A stretch of 64,000 bases of DNA from Leptothrix sp. (in: b-proteobacteria) (GCA_013822265.1 PNKD01000008.1:1-64000), one strand, 5' to 3'. Positions 54,028 through 63,314 are shown, counted from the first letter of the stretch. The notes: a model not told the origin generated them from the letters alone. Translations and numbers: made by a program.

Positions 54028-54876
54028 TCATCCCAGGGCGCGGCGCAGGCCGGCACTGACCCGGTCGGCCAATGCCACCAGCGCCATGAACACCAGCAGC
54101 ATGGTCAGCACCTCGCCGCCGTTGAACATCTTCATCGAGCCGTCCAGCTCCTGCCCCAGGCCACCGGCGCCGATGAAGCCGAGCACGACGCTGCTGCGGA
54201 TGGCGCATTCCCAGCGATACACGGTGTAGCTCGTCAGCTCGGCCGCGTTCTGCGGCAGCAGGCCGTAGCAGAAGGCCTGCAGGCGCGAGCTGCCGTTGCG
54301 CAGCAGTGTCTGCGCGGCGTGGGTCTCGCCGCTTTCGAGAATTTCGCCGTAGACCTTGCCCAGCATGCCGCCGTAGGTCAGTGCGATGGCCAGCACGCCG
54401 GCCGTCGGGCCCAGGCCGACGACACGCACGAAGACCAGCGCCCACACCAGCTCGGGCACGCTGCGCAGCATGATGAGCGCCCAGCGCACGCCCTGGCGCA
54501 GCACGAAGGGGCCGCGCGCCATCGGCCCGGCCAGCGCCGAGATCGAGAGCACGCGCGTCGACAGCAGGCTCATGGGCACGGCCAGCAGCAGCGCCAGCGT
54601 GAGCCCGGCGGTGGCCATGGCCACGGTGCGCCACGATTCGCGCGCCACCATGGCCAGGAACTCGGCGCCATGGGCCGGCGGCAGGAAGCCGGCCAGGAAG
54701 CGGCCCGTGACCTCCAGGCTGCGCGGCTCGAAGATCAGCCAGGGCCTGAACTCGGTGGCCACCAGCAGCGGCCACAGCAGCACGGCCGCCGCGCCCGCCC
54801 AGAACAAGCGGCCCAGCCAGGCCGGGTCGCGTGTGGGCGCGGCGGCCTGGGGCCGGTTTGCAGCGGCAGCCGTCAT
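54028..54876 (-). CDS. phnE: PhnE-type ABC transporter permease, second copy
   Basis: A 282-residue permease with six or so membrane segments and the coupling loop ECAIRSSVVLGFIGAGGLGQ. It is related to the neighbouring permease (both share the MLRSVPELVWA / ALRAVPELVWA region), so the pair probably forms the transmembrane heterodimer. It follows phnC by 13 nt. Confidence 0.88.
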   Translation of the reverse strand: MTAAAANRPQAAAPTRDPAWLGRLFWAGAAAVLLWPLLVATEFRPWLIFEPRSLEVTGRFLAGFLPPAHGAEFLAMVARESWRTVAMATAGLTLALLLAVPMSLLSTRVLSISALAGPMARGPFVLRQGVRWALIMLRSVPELVWALVFVRVVGLGPTAGVLAIALTYGGMLGKVYGEILESGETHAAQTLLRNGSSRLQAFCYGLLPQNAAELTSYTVYRWECAIRSSVVLGFIGAGGLGQELDGSMKMFNGGEVLTMLLVFMALVALADRVSAGLRRALG

Positions 54877-54889
54877 GGCCGGTGGCGCC

Positions 54890-55720
54890 TCAGCGGCAAT
54901 GCATCACCACCGGTGCGGGCGCGGCAGGCGGTGCGGCCGCATCGGGTGCGGGGCCGTCGAGCTCGTCCTCGTGCTGCGCATACAGGCGCTCGAGCAGCGC
55001 ACGGTCGACACGCGCCGCCGGCAGGTCGAACATCAGCCGGCCCTCGCGCAGGCCGACGACACGCGGAAAGTGCGCCAGCGCCATGTCCACCTGGTGCAGC
55101 GTGGCCACCAGCGTGACGCCGAGCTCACGCGCCGCATCGACCAGCGTGTGCATGGCCTGCCGCGATCGGGTCGGGTCCAGTGCCGAGAGCGGTTCGTCGA
55201 CCAGCCACAGCGAGGCCGGCGCCAGCAGCGCGCGCGCCAGCCCGACACGCTGGCGTTCGCCGCCGGAGAGGCGGTCGACCCGCTCGAAGAGCTTGTCGGC
55301 GAGGTCGAAGCGGTCGAGCGCGGCGTGCGCGGCCGCAATGTCGTCGGGGTGGAACAGCGAACGCAGGCTGGCCCACAGCCCCATCGCGGGCAGCCGGCCG
55401 GCCAGCACCGAGGTCACGACACGCTGGCGCGGCGGCAGCGGCGGCACCTGCGGCGCCAGGAAGAGGCGGCCGCGCTGGCGCTGCAGCGCGCGCCGCGGCA
55501 GGGCCCAGGGGTCCAGCCCGTCCATGCGCAGACTGCCGGCGTGTGGCGGCAGGGCCAGCGCCAGCGCCTGCAGCAGCGTCGTCTTGCCCGCGCCCGAGGC
55601 GCCGATGACGGCCACCTGCTCGCCGTGCGCGATGCGCAGCTCCAGTGCCATCAGGGCCGCCGGCGCACCGGGCCGCGCCGCCGGGTGGCGGGCGACGAGG
55701 CCGCGCAGTTCGAGCTCCAC
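54890..55720 (-). CDS. phnC: PhnC-type ABC transporter ATPase
   Basis: A 276-residue ATPase with Walker A GASGAGKTT, the signature LSGGERQRVGLARALL, Walker B LWLVDEPLSALD and the switch His in TLHQVD. The C-terminal 30 residues are Ala/Pro-rich, beyond the usual length. It sits between phnD and the permeases. It powers uptake of the ligand bound by PhnD. Confidence 0.9.
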   Translation of the reverse strand: MELELRGLVARHPAARPGAPAALMALELRIAHGEQVAVIGASGAGKTTLLQALALALPPHAGSLRMDGLDPWALPRRALQRQRGRLFLAPQVPPLPPRQRVVTSVLAGRLPAMGLWASLRSLFHPDDIAAAHAALDRFDLADKLFERVDRLSGGERQRVGLARALLAPASLWLVDEPLSALDPTRSRQAMHTLVDAARELGVTLVATLHQVDMALAHFPRVVGLREGRLMFDLPAARVDRALLERLYAQHEDELDGPAPDAAAPPAAPAPVVMHCR

Positions 55721-55732
55721 GCCGCCTCGGGC

Positions 55733-56602
55733 CTACAGCAGGCCGGCGCTGCGCGCGGCGGCCTCTATGCCCTTGTAGTTGTCGGCCTGGGTCGGCACGA
55801 AACGCGTGGCGCGCTGCAGCTCGAGGATCTGCCTGCCTTCGGCGCTGTCCTTGCTCAACGCCAGCAGCGCCTGCTTGAGCTTTTCGCGCAGCGCGGCGGG
55901 CATGTCGGCGTGCACCGTCCAGTTGTAGTCGTAGTAGGGCGGCGTGGTGTAGAAGGCGCGCACCTTTGCCGTGTCGACCTTCTTGTCGGCGATGAACTTG
56001 TCCCACACCGAGATGTTCAGCGCGCCGGCCTGCACCTTGCCCGAGGCCACGGCGGCGATGGTCGCGTCGTGCGCGCCGCTGAAGGCGACACGGCGCAAGT
56101 CCTTGTCGGGGTTGAGCCCGGCCTGCATCAGGAAGCTGCGCGGCATCAGGTGGCCCGAGGTGCTGCTCTGCGAGCCGAAGCTCAGGTCCTTGCCCTTCAG
56201 GTCGGCCAGCGTCTTGATGGCGGCGTCGCCCGTGATGAACACCGAGCGGAACTGCTCGTCCTCGAGCCGCTGCACCAGCGGGATGACCTTGCCGCCCGAT
56301 CGCACGTTCGCCTGCACGAAGGTGAAGCCACCGAACCACGCGAGGTCGGTCTTCCTGTTCACCAGCGTCTCGACGGCCGCGGCGTAGTCGGTGACGGGCG
56401 TGAACTCGACCTTCATCGAGAGCTTGGCCTCGAGGTACTTCACCAGCGGCGCGGCCTTGCGTGCCAGTTCGGTGGGCGACTCGTCGGGGATGGCGGTGAC
56501 GCGCAGCACCTGCTGCGCCTGCGCCTGCGTGCCCAGCGTGCCCAGCGCAAGCAGGGCGGCGCCCAGCCCGGTGCGAAGTGCACGCGAGAGATCGAGTTTC
56601 AT
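55733..56602 (-). CDS. phnD: PhnD-type substrate-binding protein
   Basis: A 289-residue exported periplasmic protein with a signal peptide ending near TLGTQAQAQQ. It shows the PhnD-type body: VTAIPDESPTELARK, TPVTDYAAAVETLVNRK, DLAWFGGFTFVQAN, GKDLSFGSQSSTSGHLMPR. It fits phosphate/phosphite/phosphonate-binding members. ATG at 56602 has AGGA upstream. No C-P lyase, phosphonatase or phosphite dehydrogenase gene lies in the window, so the exact ligand is undecided. Confidence 0.88.
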   Translation of the reverse strand: MKLDLSRALRTGLGAALLALGTLGTQAQAQQVLRVTAIPDESPTELARKAAPLVKYLEAKLSMKVEFTPVTDYAAAVETLVNRKTDLAWFGGFTFVQANVRSGGKVIPLVQRLEDEQFRSVFITGDAAIKTLADLKGKDLSFGSQSSTSGHLMPRSFLMQAGLNPDKDLRRVAFSGAHDATIAAVASGKVQAGALNISVWDKFIADKKVDTAKVRAFYTTPPYYDYNWTVHADMPAALREKLKQALLALSKDSAEGRQILELQRATRFVPTQADNYKGIEAAARSAGLL

Positions 56603-56663
56603 TCGGTACATCCTGAGTGAAATCGGGGGTCGATCGGAGCGCGGCAGCGGCACGCGGGCCCCG

Positions 56664-56690
56664 ACTCTAGCCGCGCCGCGCTGCTAGAGT
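56664..56690. promoter_or_regulatory. Divergent -10 boxes between phnD and egtD
   Basis: The 135-nt divergent gap holds CTCTAGC (56665-56671) and GCTAGAG (56683-56689), a 7-bp inverted repeat with an 11-nt spacer. The left arm reads TAGAGT on the minus strand toward phnD, and the right arm reads TAGAGT on the plus strand toward egtD. Both fit -10 boxes; the symmetry could also be a regulator site. Confidence 0.45.
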
Positions 56691-56737
56691 GCGCCGCGAG
56701 GACATCCCGGCAGCGCGCGCTGCCGCAGCGACCACCG

Positions 56738-57700
56738 ATGAAGACACCCGAGTTCCTGCAGTTGCACCAGATCGACGATGCCCTGCTGGCCCGCGAGGCC
56801 GCCCAGGGCCTGAAGGCCGCCCGGGCGCGTGTCGCGCCCAAGTTCTTCTACGACGCGCTGGGCTCGCGCCTGTTCGACGCCATCACCGAGCTGCCCGAGT
56901 ACTACCCGACACGCACCGAGGCCGCCATCTTCACGGCCCACGGCGCGGCCATCGCCGACGCGGCGCTCGCCGCCACCGGCCCCGCGCCGACGCTGGTGGA
57001 CCTGGGCGCGGGCAACTGCGCCAAGGCCGCGCGCCTGTTTCCGCTGCTGGCGCCGCGGCGCTACGTGGCGGTCGACATCTCGATCGACTACCTGCGCCAG
57101 GCGCTGGCCGCGCTGCAGCGCGAGCATCCGGCCACCAGCCTGGTCGGCGTCGGGCTGGACTTCTCTTCGCGTCTCGAGTTGCCGGCCGCGTTGGCCGACG
57201 GCCCCGCGCTGCTGTTCTATCCCGGCTCGTCGATAGGCAACTTCGCGCCCGACGAGGCGCTGCGCCTGCTGCGGCAAGCGCGTGCCGCGGCGGCCGGCGG
57301 GGCGCTGCTGATTGGCGTCGACCTCGTCAAACCGGCCAGCGTGCTGGAGCCGGCCTACGACGACGCGCTCGGCGTCACCGCGGCCTTCAACCTCAACCTG
57401 CTGCGCCACCTGAACCGCCTGCTGCAGGCCGATTTCGTGCTGCGCGACTGGCGCCACGTGGCCTTCTTCGACGCGGCCGAGTCGCGCATCGAGATGCACC
57501 TGGAGGCGCGCCGCACGCTCACCGTCACTTGGCCCGACAGCGAGCGTGTGTTCGCCGCCGGCGAGCGCATCCACACCGAGAACTCGGCCAAGTGGCGGCC
57601 CGAGGCCTTCGACGCGCTGCTGCGCACCGCCGGCTTCACCAGCGTGCGCCGCTGGACCGACGCGCAGGGCTGGTTCGCGGTCTGCCTGGCGGCCGGCTGA
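56738..57700 (+). CDS. egtD: L-histidine N-alpha-methyltransferase
   Basis: A 320-residue SAM-dependent methyltransferase that trimethylates histidine to hercynine, the precursor of ergothioneine and selenoneine. It shows FFYDALGSRLFDAITELPEYYPTR, TLVDLGAGNCAKAARL for SAM binding, LLFYPGSSIGNF, and SRIEMHLEARR and IHTENSAKW near the substrate site. It converges on senA with a 21-nt gap. It supplies the hercynine that SenA needs. Confidence 0.94.
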   Translation: MKTPEFLQLHQIDDALLAREAAQGLKAARARVAPKFFYDALGSRLFDAITELPEYYPTRTEAAIFTAHGAAIADAALAATGPAPTLVDLGAGNCAKAARLFPLLAPRRYVAVDISIDYLRQALAALQREHPATSLVGVGLDFSSRLELPAALADGPALLFYPGSSIGNFAPDEALRLLRQARAAAAGGALLIGVDLVKPASVLEPAYDDALGVTAAFNLNLLRHLNRLLQADFVLRDWRHVAFFDAAESRIEMHLEARRTLTVTWPDSERVFAAGERIHTENSAKWRPEAFDALLRTAGFTSVRRWTDAQGWFAVCLAAG

Positions 57701-57721
57701 CGATCTGCAAGCGAGCGCGAT

Positions 57722-59038
57722 CTACAAGGCGCAGCTGCGAAAGCCTGCCGGCACGTCGTTGCGCCCGGGCAGGAAGTAGTTGCGGTAGCGTGGGTGGCAC
57801 AGGCGCGGCTGCGTCATGAACGACGCGCCGCGCAGCACCGGCCGGCCATCGAACCACGGCGCCGAGTAGTCGCGGTAGGGATGGGCGCTGAAGCCGGGGT
57901 AGGGCGCGAAGGCGCTGGCCGTCCACTCCCACACGTCGCCCCAGCGGAACGCCGCGCCGACGCTCATCGCCGCACGCTCCCACTCGGCTTCGGCGGGCAG
58001 GCGGCGGCCGGCCCAGCGGCACCAGGCCAGCGCTTCGTGCTGCGTCAGGTGGCAGGCAGCGTGACCCTTGTGCAAGGGCTGCCAGCGGCCGTGGCGCCAT
58101 TGCTGCCAATGGCCGCGCCCTCCACTCTGGCGCCGCAGATAGCGTGGCGCGCGCGCGCCGGCGGCGGCCAGCCACCGCTGCCCGGCCGGCGTCCAGAAGC
58201 GGCTGTCGGCGTAGCCGCCGGCATCGACGAAGGGCAAGAACTCGGCCCAGCGCACGACTTGCGCGTCGATGGTCGCGGCCGGTACCTGCACGACGCAGGC
58301 ACCCAGCTGGTTGTCGAAGGCGAACCCCTCGCCGGCCGTGCTGCCCAGCCGCCACGGGCCGGCCTGCAGCGGCAGCGGCGCCGGCGGGTCGGGCAGCGCC
58401 CGCGGCTGCCAGCGGGTGTCGGCAATGGCCACGCCCAGGGCCTGCGCCATGTAGAGCGCGGCTTCGTGGTGCATGTCCTCGTGCAGCAGGGCCAGGCGGA
58501 AGAAGTAGAGCGCGTCGTCGCTGGCGCCTGCACCTTGGGCGTCGTTCAGGTCGCGCAGTTCGTGCAGGGTGCGGTCGAACTGCGCCTGCAGGTCGCCGCG
58601 CGTGGCGGCTGCGTCGGGCAGCGGCAGCGCCCAGCGCGTGTGATGCGGCACGCGGCTGGAGTTGTAGAGCGTGTCGGCGCCGTCCCTTGCGGGGGCGCGG
58701 CGCGGCGCGTCGGGGTCAGCGGCAGCGCCTGCGGCACGCGCGGTGTTGCGGCCTATCCACCAGTCCTGGAACCAGCCCACATGGCCCAGTTCCCAAAGCG
58801 GCGGGTTGAGCTCGTCGCGCTGCGGCACCTGCAGCCCGGGCAGCGCGAGCTCATAGGCCTCGAAGGTGGCCAGCGTGTCGCGGCGGCTGTCCAGCAGGGC
58901 GCGCGCCAGGGCCGCGGCATCACCCTGGCGTGCGATGCGGGCGGCCTCGCCGGTCGCCTGTGTTTCATCGGCTGCGCCGGGGCCATCGCGCGCAGCGCGG
59001 CGGCCGGGCGCGGCAGGCGCTAGGCTTGCGTCATGCAT
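57722..59038 (-). CDS. senA: Selenoneine synthase SenA (EgtB homologue)
   Basis: A 438-residue iron enzyme, DinB-like at the N-terminus and formylglycine-enzyme-like at the C-terminus (WCRWAGRRLPAEAEWERAA and RGASFMTQPRL). Candidate iron ligands are His86 in ELGHVGWF and His186/His190 in HEDMHHE (H-x3-H-x-E), as in EgtB. SenA joins hercynine to a selenosugar. Assignment over EgtB rests on senB and selD next door. No ATG, GTG or TTG occurs between 59038 and the first conserved helix, so ATG 59038 is required, and its bases overlap the senB start. Confidence 0.88.
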   Translation of the reverse strand: MHDASLAPAAPGRRAARDGPGAADETQATGEAARIARQGDAAALARALLDSRRDTLATFEAYELALPGLQVPQRDELNPPLWELGHVGWFQDWWIGRNTARAAGAAADPDAPRRAPARDGADTLYNSSRVPHHTRWALPLPDAAATRGDLQAQFDRTLHELRDLNDAQGAGASDDALYFFRLALLHEDMHHEAALYMAQALGVAIADTRWQPRALPDPPAPLPLQAGPWRLGSTAGEGFAFDNQLGACVVQVPAATIDAQVVRWAEFLPFVDAGGYADSRFWTPAGQRWLAAAGARAPRYLRRQSGGRGHWQQWRHGRWQPLHKGHAACHLTQHEALAWCRWAGRRLPAEAEWERAAMSVGAAFRWGDVWEWTASAFAPYPGFSAHPYRDYSAPWFDGRPVLRGASFMTQPRLCHPRYRNYFLPGRNDVPAGFRSCAL

Positions 59039-60016
59039 CGTGAGTCCATCGTCATCGTCACCCCCGCGTTCGCGGACGCGAACAACGGCAACTGGCAGAC
59101 GGCGCGCCGCTGGGCACGCCTGCTGGGCTCAGCTTACCGTGTCCGCCTCGCGGGCGGCTGGCCGCCGGCCGATGGCGGCGGCGACGAGGGCTTGATGATC
59201 GCGCTGCACGCCCGCCGCTCGGCCGCCGCGGCGGCCGCGTGGCGGGCGGCCTGCCCGCAGCGCCCGCTGCTGCTGGCGCTGACCGGCACCGACCTCTACC
59301 GCGACATCCACGATGACGCCGGCGCGCAGCGCTCGCTCGCGCTGGCCGACCGGCTGGTGGTGCTCAACGAACTCGGCGCCCGGCAATTGCCGCCCGCCTT
59401 GCGCGACAAGTGCGACGTCGTGCTGCAGTCGTGCAGCGCCCGCCGCACGCTGCCGCGAACCAAGCGCCACCTGCGCGCGCTGATGGTGGGCCACCTGCGC
59501 GACGAGAAGGACCCGCAGACCTACTTCGCCGCCGCGCGGCTGCTGGCCGGGCGCCGCGACATCCTGCTCGACCATGTCGGCAGCGCCCTCGACCCCGCGC
59601 TGGGTGCGCAGGCCCAGGCGCTGGCCGCGGAACTGCCCACCTACCGCTGGCTCGGCGGCCTGCCGCATGCCGCGGCGCGCGCGCGCATCCAGCGCGCCCA
59701 TGTGCTGGTGCACCCCAGCCGCATGGAGGGCGGCGCGCACGTCGTCACCGAGTCCATGCGCAGCGGCACGCCGGTGCTGGCGTCACGCATCGACGGCAAC
59801 CTCGGCCTGCTGGGCGCCGACTACCCGGGGCTGTTCGAGCCCGGCGATGCGGCCGGGCTGGCAGCCCTGCTGGAGCGCGCCCGCGACGATGCCGCTATGC
59901 TGCCAGCCCTGCAGGCGAGGCTGGCCTTGCGCGCGCCGCTGGCGTCGCCGCAGGCCGAGGCCGCGAAGCTGCAGGGCATCGTCGCTCGCCTGCTCGGTGG
60001 TGGCCGCGGCACCTGA
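59033..60016 (+). CDS. senB: Selenosugar synthase SenB (TIGR04348 glycosyltransferase)
   Basis: A 327-residue GT-B fold protein. It starts MHRESIVIVTPAFADANNGNWQTARRW, the signature of this family, and contains HVLVHPSRMEGGAHVVTESMRSG, the donor-binding motif of GT4. In the described pathway SenB attaches selenophosphate-derived selenium to a UDP-sugar. Start ATG 59033 shares bases with the opposite senA start. selD follows 64 nt later. Confidence 0.9.
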   Translation: MHRESIVIVTPAFADANNGNWQTARRWARLLGSAYRVRLAGGWPPADGGGDEGLMIALHARRSAAAAAAWRAACPQRPLLLALTGTDLYRDIHDDAGAQRSLALADRLVVLNELGARQLPPALRDKCDVVLQSCSARRTLPRTKRHLRALMVGHLRDEKDPQTYFAAARLLAGRRDILLDHVGSALDPALGAQAQALAAELPTYRWLGGLPHAAARARIQRAHVLVHPSRMEGGAHVVTESMRSGTPVLASRIDGNLGLLGADYPGLFEPGDAAGLAALLERARDDAAMLPALQARLALRAPLASPQAEAAKLQGIVARLLGGGRGT

Positions 60017-60080
60017 GCCGCGCGGCCAACCCGGCCGCTGCGATGCGTTCCCACCGATCCCGTCATCCAGGAGCCCACCG

Positions 60081-61145
60081 ATGAACGCCCCCGAAAGACC
60101 TGCCGAACCTCGGCTGACGTCGCTGTCGCACGGCGGCGGCTGCGGCTGCAAGATTGCTCCCGGTGTGTTGAGCGAAATCTTGAAGGGCACCGCCGCGATG
60201 CCCATCCCCAAGGAACTGCTGGTCGGCATCGAGACGGCCGACGACGCCGCCGTCTACCGGCTCAACGACGAGCAGGCGCTGATCGCCACCACCGACTTCT
60301 TCATGCCCATCGTCGACGACCCGCTCGACTTCGGGCGCATCGCCGCCACCAATGCCATCAGCGACGTCTACGCGATGGGCGGGCGGCCGATCATGGCGCT
60401 GGCGCTGGTGGGCATGCCGATCAACGTGCTGTCGACGCAGACCATAGGCCGCATCCTGGAAGGCGGCGCCTCGGTCTGCCGCACGGCCGGCATCCCCATC
60501 GCCGGCGGCCACACCATCGACAGCGTCGAGGCCATCTATGGCCTGGTGGCGCTCGGCCTGGTGCACCCCAAACACGTCAAGCGCAACGCCGACGCGCGCG
60601 CCGGCGACGTGCTGGTGCTGGGCAAGCCGCTGGGCGTGGGCGTGATGAGCGCGGCGCTGAAGAAGGGCGAACTGGGCGACGCCGGCTACGCGCAGATGAT
60701 CGCCAGCACGACCCAGCTCAACACCCCCGGCCCCGACCTGGCCGCGCTGCCGGGCGTGCACGCGCTGACCGACGTCACCGGTTTCGGCCTCGCCGGCCAT
60801 GCGCTGGAGATGGCGCGCGGCGCGCGTTGCGAATTGCACCTCGATTGGCAGGCCGTGCCGCTGCTGCCCGGCGTGCATGCGCTGGCGAGCCGGGGGTTCA
60901 TCACCGGCGCGTCCGGCCGCAACTGGGCCGGTTATGGCGCGGGCGTGGTCGTGCCGGGCAACTTCGCCGAGGTCGAGCAGGCACTGCTGACCGACCCGCA
61001 GACCAGCGGCGGCCTGCTCGTGGCCTGCGCGCCGGGCAGCGTCGACGAGGTGATGGCGGTGTTCCGCCGCCATGGCTTCGAGGGCGCGGCCGTCGTCGGG
61101 CAGGTGAGGGCGGCGTCGGGCTCGCCGCGGGTCGTCGTCGCCTGA
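60081..61145 (+). CDS. selD: Selenide, water dikinase (SelD/SenC)
   Basis: A 354-residue enzyme that makes selenophosphate from selenide and ATP. It shows the N-terminal HGGGCGCKIAPGVL, with catalytic Cys21 and Lys24 by alignment with E. coli SelD Cys17 and Lys20, then ATTDFFMPIVDDP, NAISDVYAMGG, AGGHTIDS, TDVTGFGLAGH and DPQTSGGLLV. Cys, not Sec, is at the active site. AGGAG precedes ATG 60081. Beside senA and senB it corresponds to senC. It could also serve other selenium pathways elsewhere in the genome. Confidence 0.95.
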   Translation: MNAPERPAEPRLTSLSHGGGCGCKIAPGVLSEILKGTAAMPIPKELLVGIETADDAAVYRLNDEQALIATTDFFMPIVDDPLDFGRIAATNAISDVYAMGGRPIMALALVGMPINVLSTQTIGRILEGGASVCRTAGIPIAGGHTIDSVEAIYGLVALGLVHPKHVKRNADARAGDVLVLGKPLGVGVMSAALKKGELGDAGYAQMIASTTQLNTPGPDLAALPGVHALTDVTGFGLAGHALEMARGARCELHLDWQAVPLLPGVHALASRGFITGASGRNWAGYGAGVVVPGNFAEVEQALLTDPQTSGGLLVACAPGSVDEVMAVFRRHGFEGAAVVGQVRAASGSPRVVVA

Positions 61146-61209
61146 TCCGGGCGCTCGATACGGCGCCGGCGGCTGTGGATGGCCGCGGCGATGCGGCTTG
61201 CCGTGGGTC

Positions 61210-62163
61210 TCAGCCGGGTTCGGGCTCCGGGGCAGCCGTGGCGCCGCGCGTGCCGCGCCGGGCCTTCCTGGCCTGGCGCAGGGCCTCCTGCACTTGGCTC
61301 TCGGCCACCCAGGCCATGTGCTCGGACGGTGTCTCCAGCGTGATGCGCCCCAGCGCACCCGAGCGGAAGTCGTTGAGCACCGCCTCGGCGGCCTTCTGCA
61401 GGTTGAGGCCGCCGCCGGCCTGCACCAGGCCGCGCCGGCGTGCGATCAGCGCCAGCAGCTCATCGGCGTGCACTGCGGCCAGGGCAGCGGCGTCGGGCAG
61501 CTTGTAGCGGCCGGCGAGCGCCTCGGCGTAGGCGCCCTGCAGCCGCTCGAGCAGCGCCAGCGCCACTTCGTGCTCGTCGTAGGCATTGCGGCCGACGGCA
61601 CCGCTGGCGGCCAGGTGCAGGCCGCTTTGCGGCACCGTGATGCGCGGCCACAGCATGCCCGGCGTGTCGTACAGCGTCACGTCGCTGGCCAGCACGATGA
61701 CCTGCTCGGCCTTGGTGATGCCGGCCTCGTCGCCGGTCTTGGCGGCCTTGCGCCGCACCAGCGTGTTGATGAGCGTGCTCTTGCCGACGTTGGGGATGCC
61801 GCAGATCAGCACGCGCAGCGGCTTGACCATGCCGCCGCGCAGCGGCGCCAGCGCACGGCAGGCCTGGATCAGCCGCGCGGCGGGCGCCGTCTCGCTGGCG
61901 TCGAGGCCGATGGCGCGTGTCTCGGGCAGCGCGTTGTAGTGGGCCAGCCACAGCGCCGTGCGCTCGGAGTCGGCCAGGTCCTGCTTGTTCAGCAGCTTGA
62001 GCGCCGGCTTGCCCTCGGTCAGGCTGGCCAGCAGCGGGTTGGCGCTGGCGCCGGGCAGGCGGGCGTCGAGCAGTTCGATGACGACGTCGATGCCGGCCTT
62101 CAGCCGCTTGACCAGCGCCAGCCGCGTGCTGTGCATGTGGCCGGGAAACCATTGGATCGCCAT
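61210..62163 (-). CDS. YlqF/RbgA-family ribosome biogenesis GTPase
   Basis: A 317-residue circularly permuted GTPase starting MAIQWFPGHMHSTRLALVKR, the N-terminal signature of YlqF. G4 (NKQDL) comes before G1 (GIPNVGKSTLINTL) and G3 (DTPGMLWP), showing the permuted order. In Gram-positive bacteria the family matures the large ribosomal subunit. The lipase-like gene lies 5 nt upstream. The tail after residue 295 is an Arg/Ala extension. Confidence 0.93.
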   Translation of the reverse strand: MAIQWFPGHMHSTRLALVKRLKAGIDVVIELLDARLPGASANPLLASLTEGKPALKLLNKQDLADSERTALWLAHYNALPETRAIGLDASETAPAARLIQACRALAPLRGGMVKPLRVLICGIPNVGKSTLINTLVRRKAAKTGDEAGITKAEQVIVLASDVTLYDTPGMLWPRITVPQSGLHLAASGAVGRNAYDEHEVALALLERLQGAYAEALAGRYKLPDAAALAAVHADELLALIARRRGLVQAGGGLNLQKAAEAVLNDFRSGALGRITLETPSEHMAWVAESQVQEALRQARKARRGTRGATAAPEPEPG

Positions 62164-62168
62164 CGTGT

Positions 62169-63314
62169 TCAGTGGGCTCGGCGCGCCGAAGCGCCAGCGA
62201 TGGCCGCGGCGACGGCGTCCCAGGTGGCCTCGAAGGCCGGCGGCGCGTAGCCGGCGCCCGAGGGCAGCCAGTCGGCGGTGTGGCCGCCGGCCAGCGTGTA
62301 GTGGCCGACGATGTCGAGGTGGTCGGCGCAGGCCACGTGCAGCACGCGCCCGTGCAGCTGGCTCAGCGTGGGCACGATGCCGTCGCTGGTGGCCGGCGTG
62401 GCCTCGAAGCCCAGGCCGCGGCTCAGCAGTCGCTGCGTGGCCGCGCCGGGTGCCGGATAGGGGTAGTGCGGATGCGGCCGTGCAGCCAGGGCGTGCAGCA
62501 GGCGGAACAGCGCGCGCAGCGCGACGTACTCGGGGTCGAGCAGTTCGCTGAACTCGAGCTCTTCGCGCGGCGGCGGCACGCCGGCGACCACGCAGCCGTA
62601 GGCGATGCCCGGGTGGTTGCTGACCGCGGTGTCGAACAGGTCGATGCCCTCGGGCGTGAGCTGCAGCACCGCGCCCTGGTCGTTCTCGATCTCGTCGAGG
62701 TAGCGCCAAACGGGGTCGTTGCGGTCGAAGCGCAGGCGCTCGAGCACGGCCTCGGCGATGCGGTCCAGCGGCCCCTGCGCGCGGCCCAGCCAGTCGTCCA
62801 GCCGCGCGGCCAGCGCGATGGCCTTGGCCGCCGCGACGATGACGCCGCGCCCCTGGCCCGAGGTGGCCAGTGCACTCAGCACCATCAGCAAGGTCTGGCC
62901 GTGCAGGCTGATGAAGTGGTTGGCCAGCGGCGTGCCGTGGTGCGGCGTGGCCACCGAGATCGCCGTGCGCGTGCGTGCGGCGACCTGCCGCGCCGCTTCG
63001 TCGTCGCTGGCCCGGCCGCTGCGACGCCCGGGCGTGAGCAGCAGCCGCATGTCCAGGCCACCGGTGGAGTGGCCGACGAAGTGCAGCGCCGGCGCGTTCA
63101 GCGCACCGCGGCGGCGCACTTCCCCCAACAGGGCGGCGGCGCGGCGCGGGATCGACGCCGTCGGCCGCGTGCGGCAACGCACGACGCGCGCCTTGACGCC
63201 GTGGCGGCGCAGTGCGCGGGCCAGCGTGTGCTCGACATCGGCAAAGTAGCTCACCGAGCCCACCGAGGTGAAGCCGAAGAAGCCGGGGACGAGAAAGACG
63301 ATGGGATCGGACAC
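62169..63314 (-). CDS. Alpha/beta-hydrolase, lipase-like
   Basis: A 381-residue hydrolase. It begins [14 protein letters not shown], the oxyanion-side HG-like loop, and has the nucleophile elbow GHSTGG, with later [13 protein letters not shown] and [11 protein letters not shown] offering the acid and His. The start is GTG at 63314, which gives the natural N-terminus; the longer frame from 63458 is an upstream extension. Substrate unknown. No signal peptide was seen. Confidence 0.88.
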   Translation of the reverse strand: MSDPIVFLVPGFFGFTSVGSVSYFADVEHTLARALRRHGVKARVVRCRTRPTASIPRRAAALLGEVRRRGALNAPALHFVGHSTGGLDMRLLLTPGRRSGRASDDEAARQVAARTRTAISVATPHHGTPLANHFISLHGQTLLMVLSALATSGQGRGVIVAAAKAIALAARLDDWLGRAQGPLDRIAEAVLERLRFDRNDPVWRYLDEIENDQGAVLQLTPEGIDLFDTAVSNHPGIAYGCVVAGVPPPREELEFSELLDPEYVALRALFRLLHALAARPHPHYPYPAPGAATQRLLSRGLGFEATPATSDGIVPTLSQLHGRVLHVACADHLDIVGHYTLAGGHTADWLPSGAGYAPPAFEATWDAVAAAIAGASARRAH

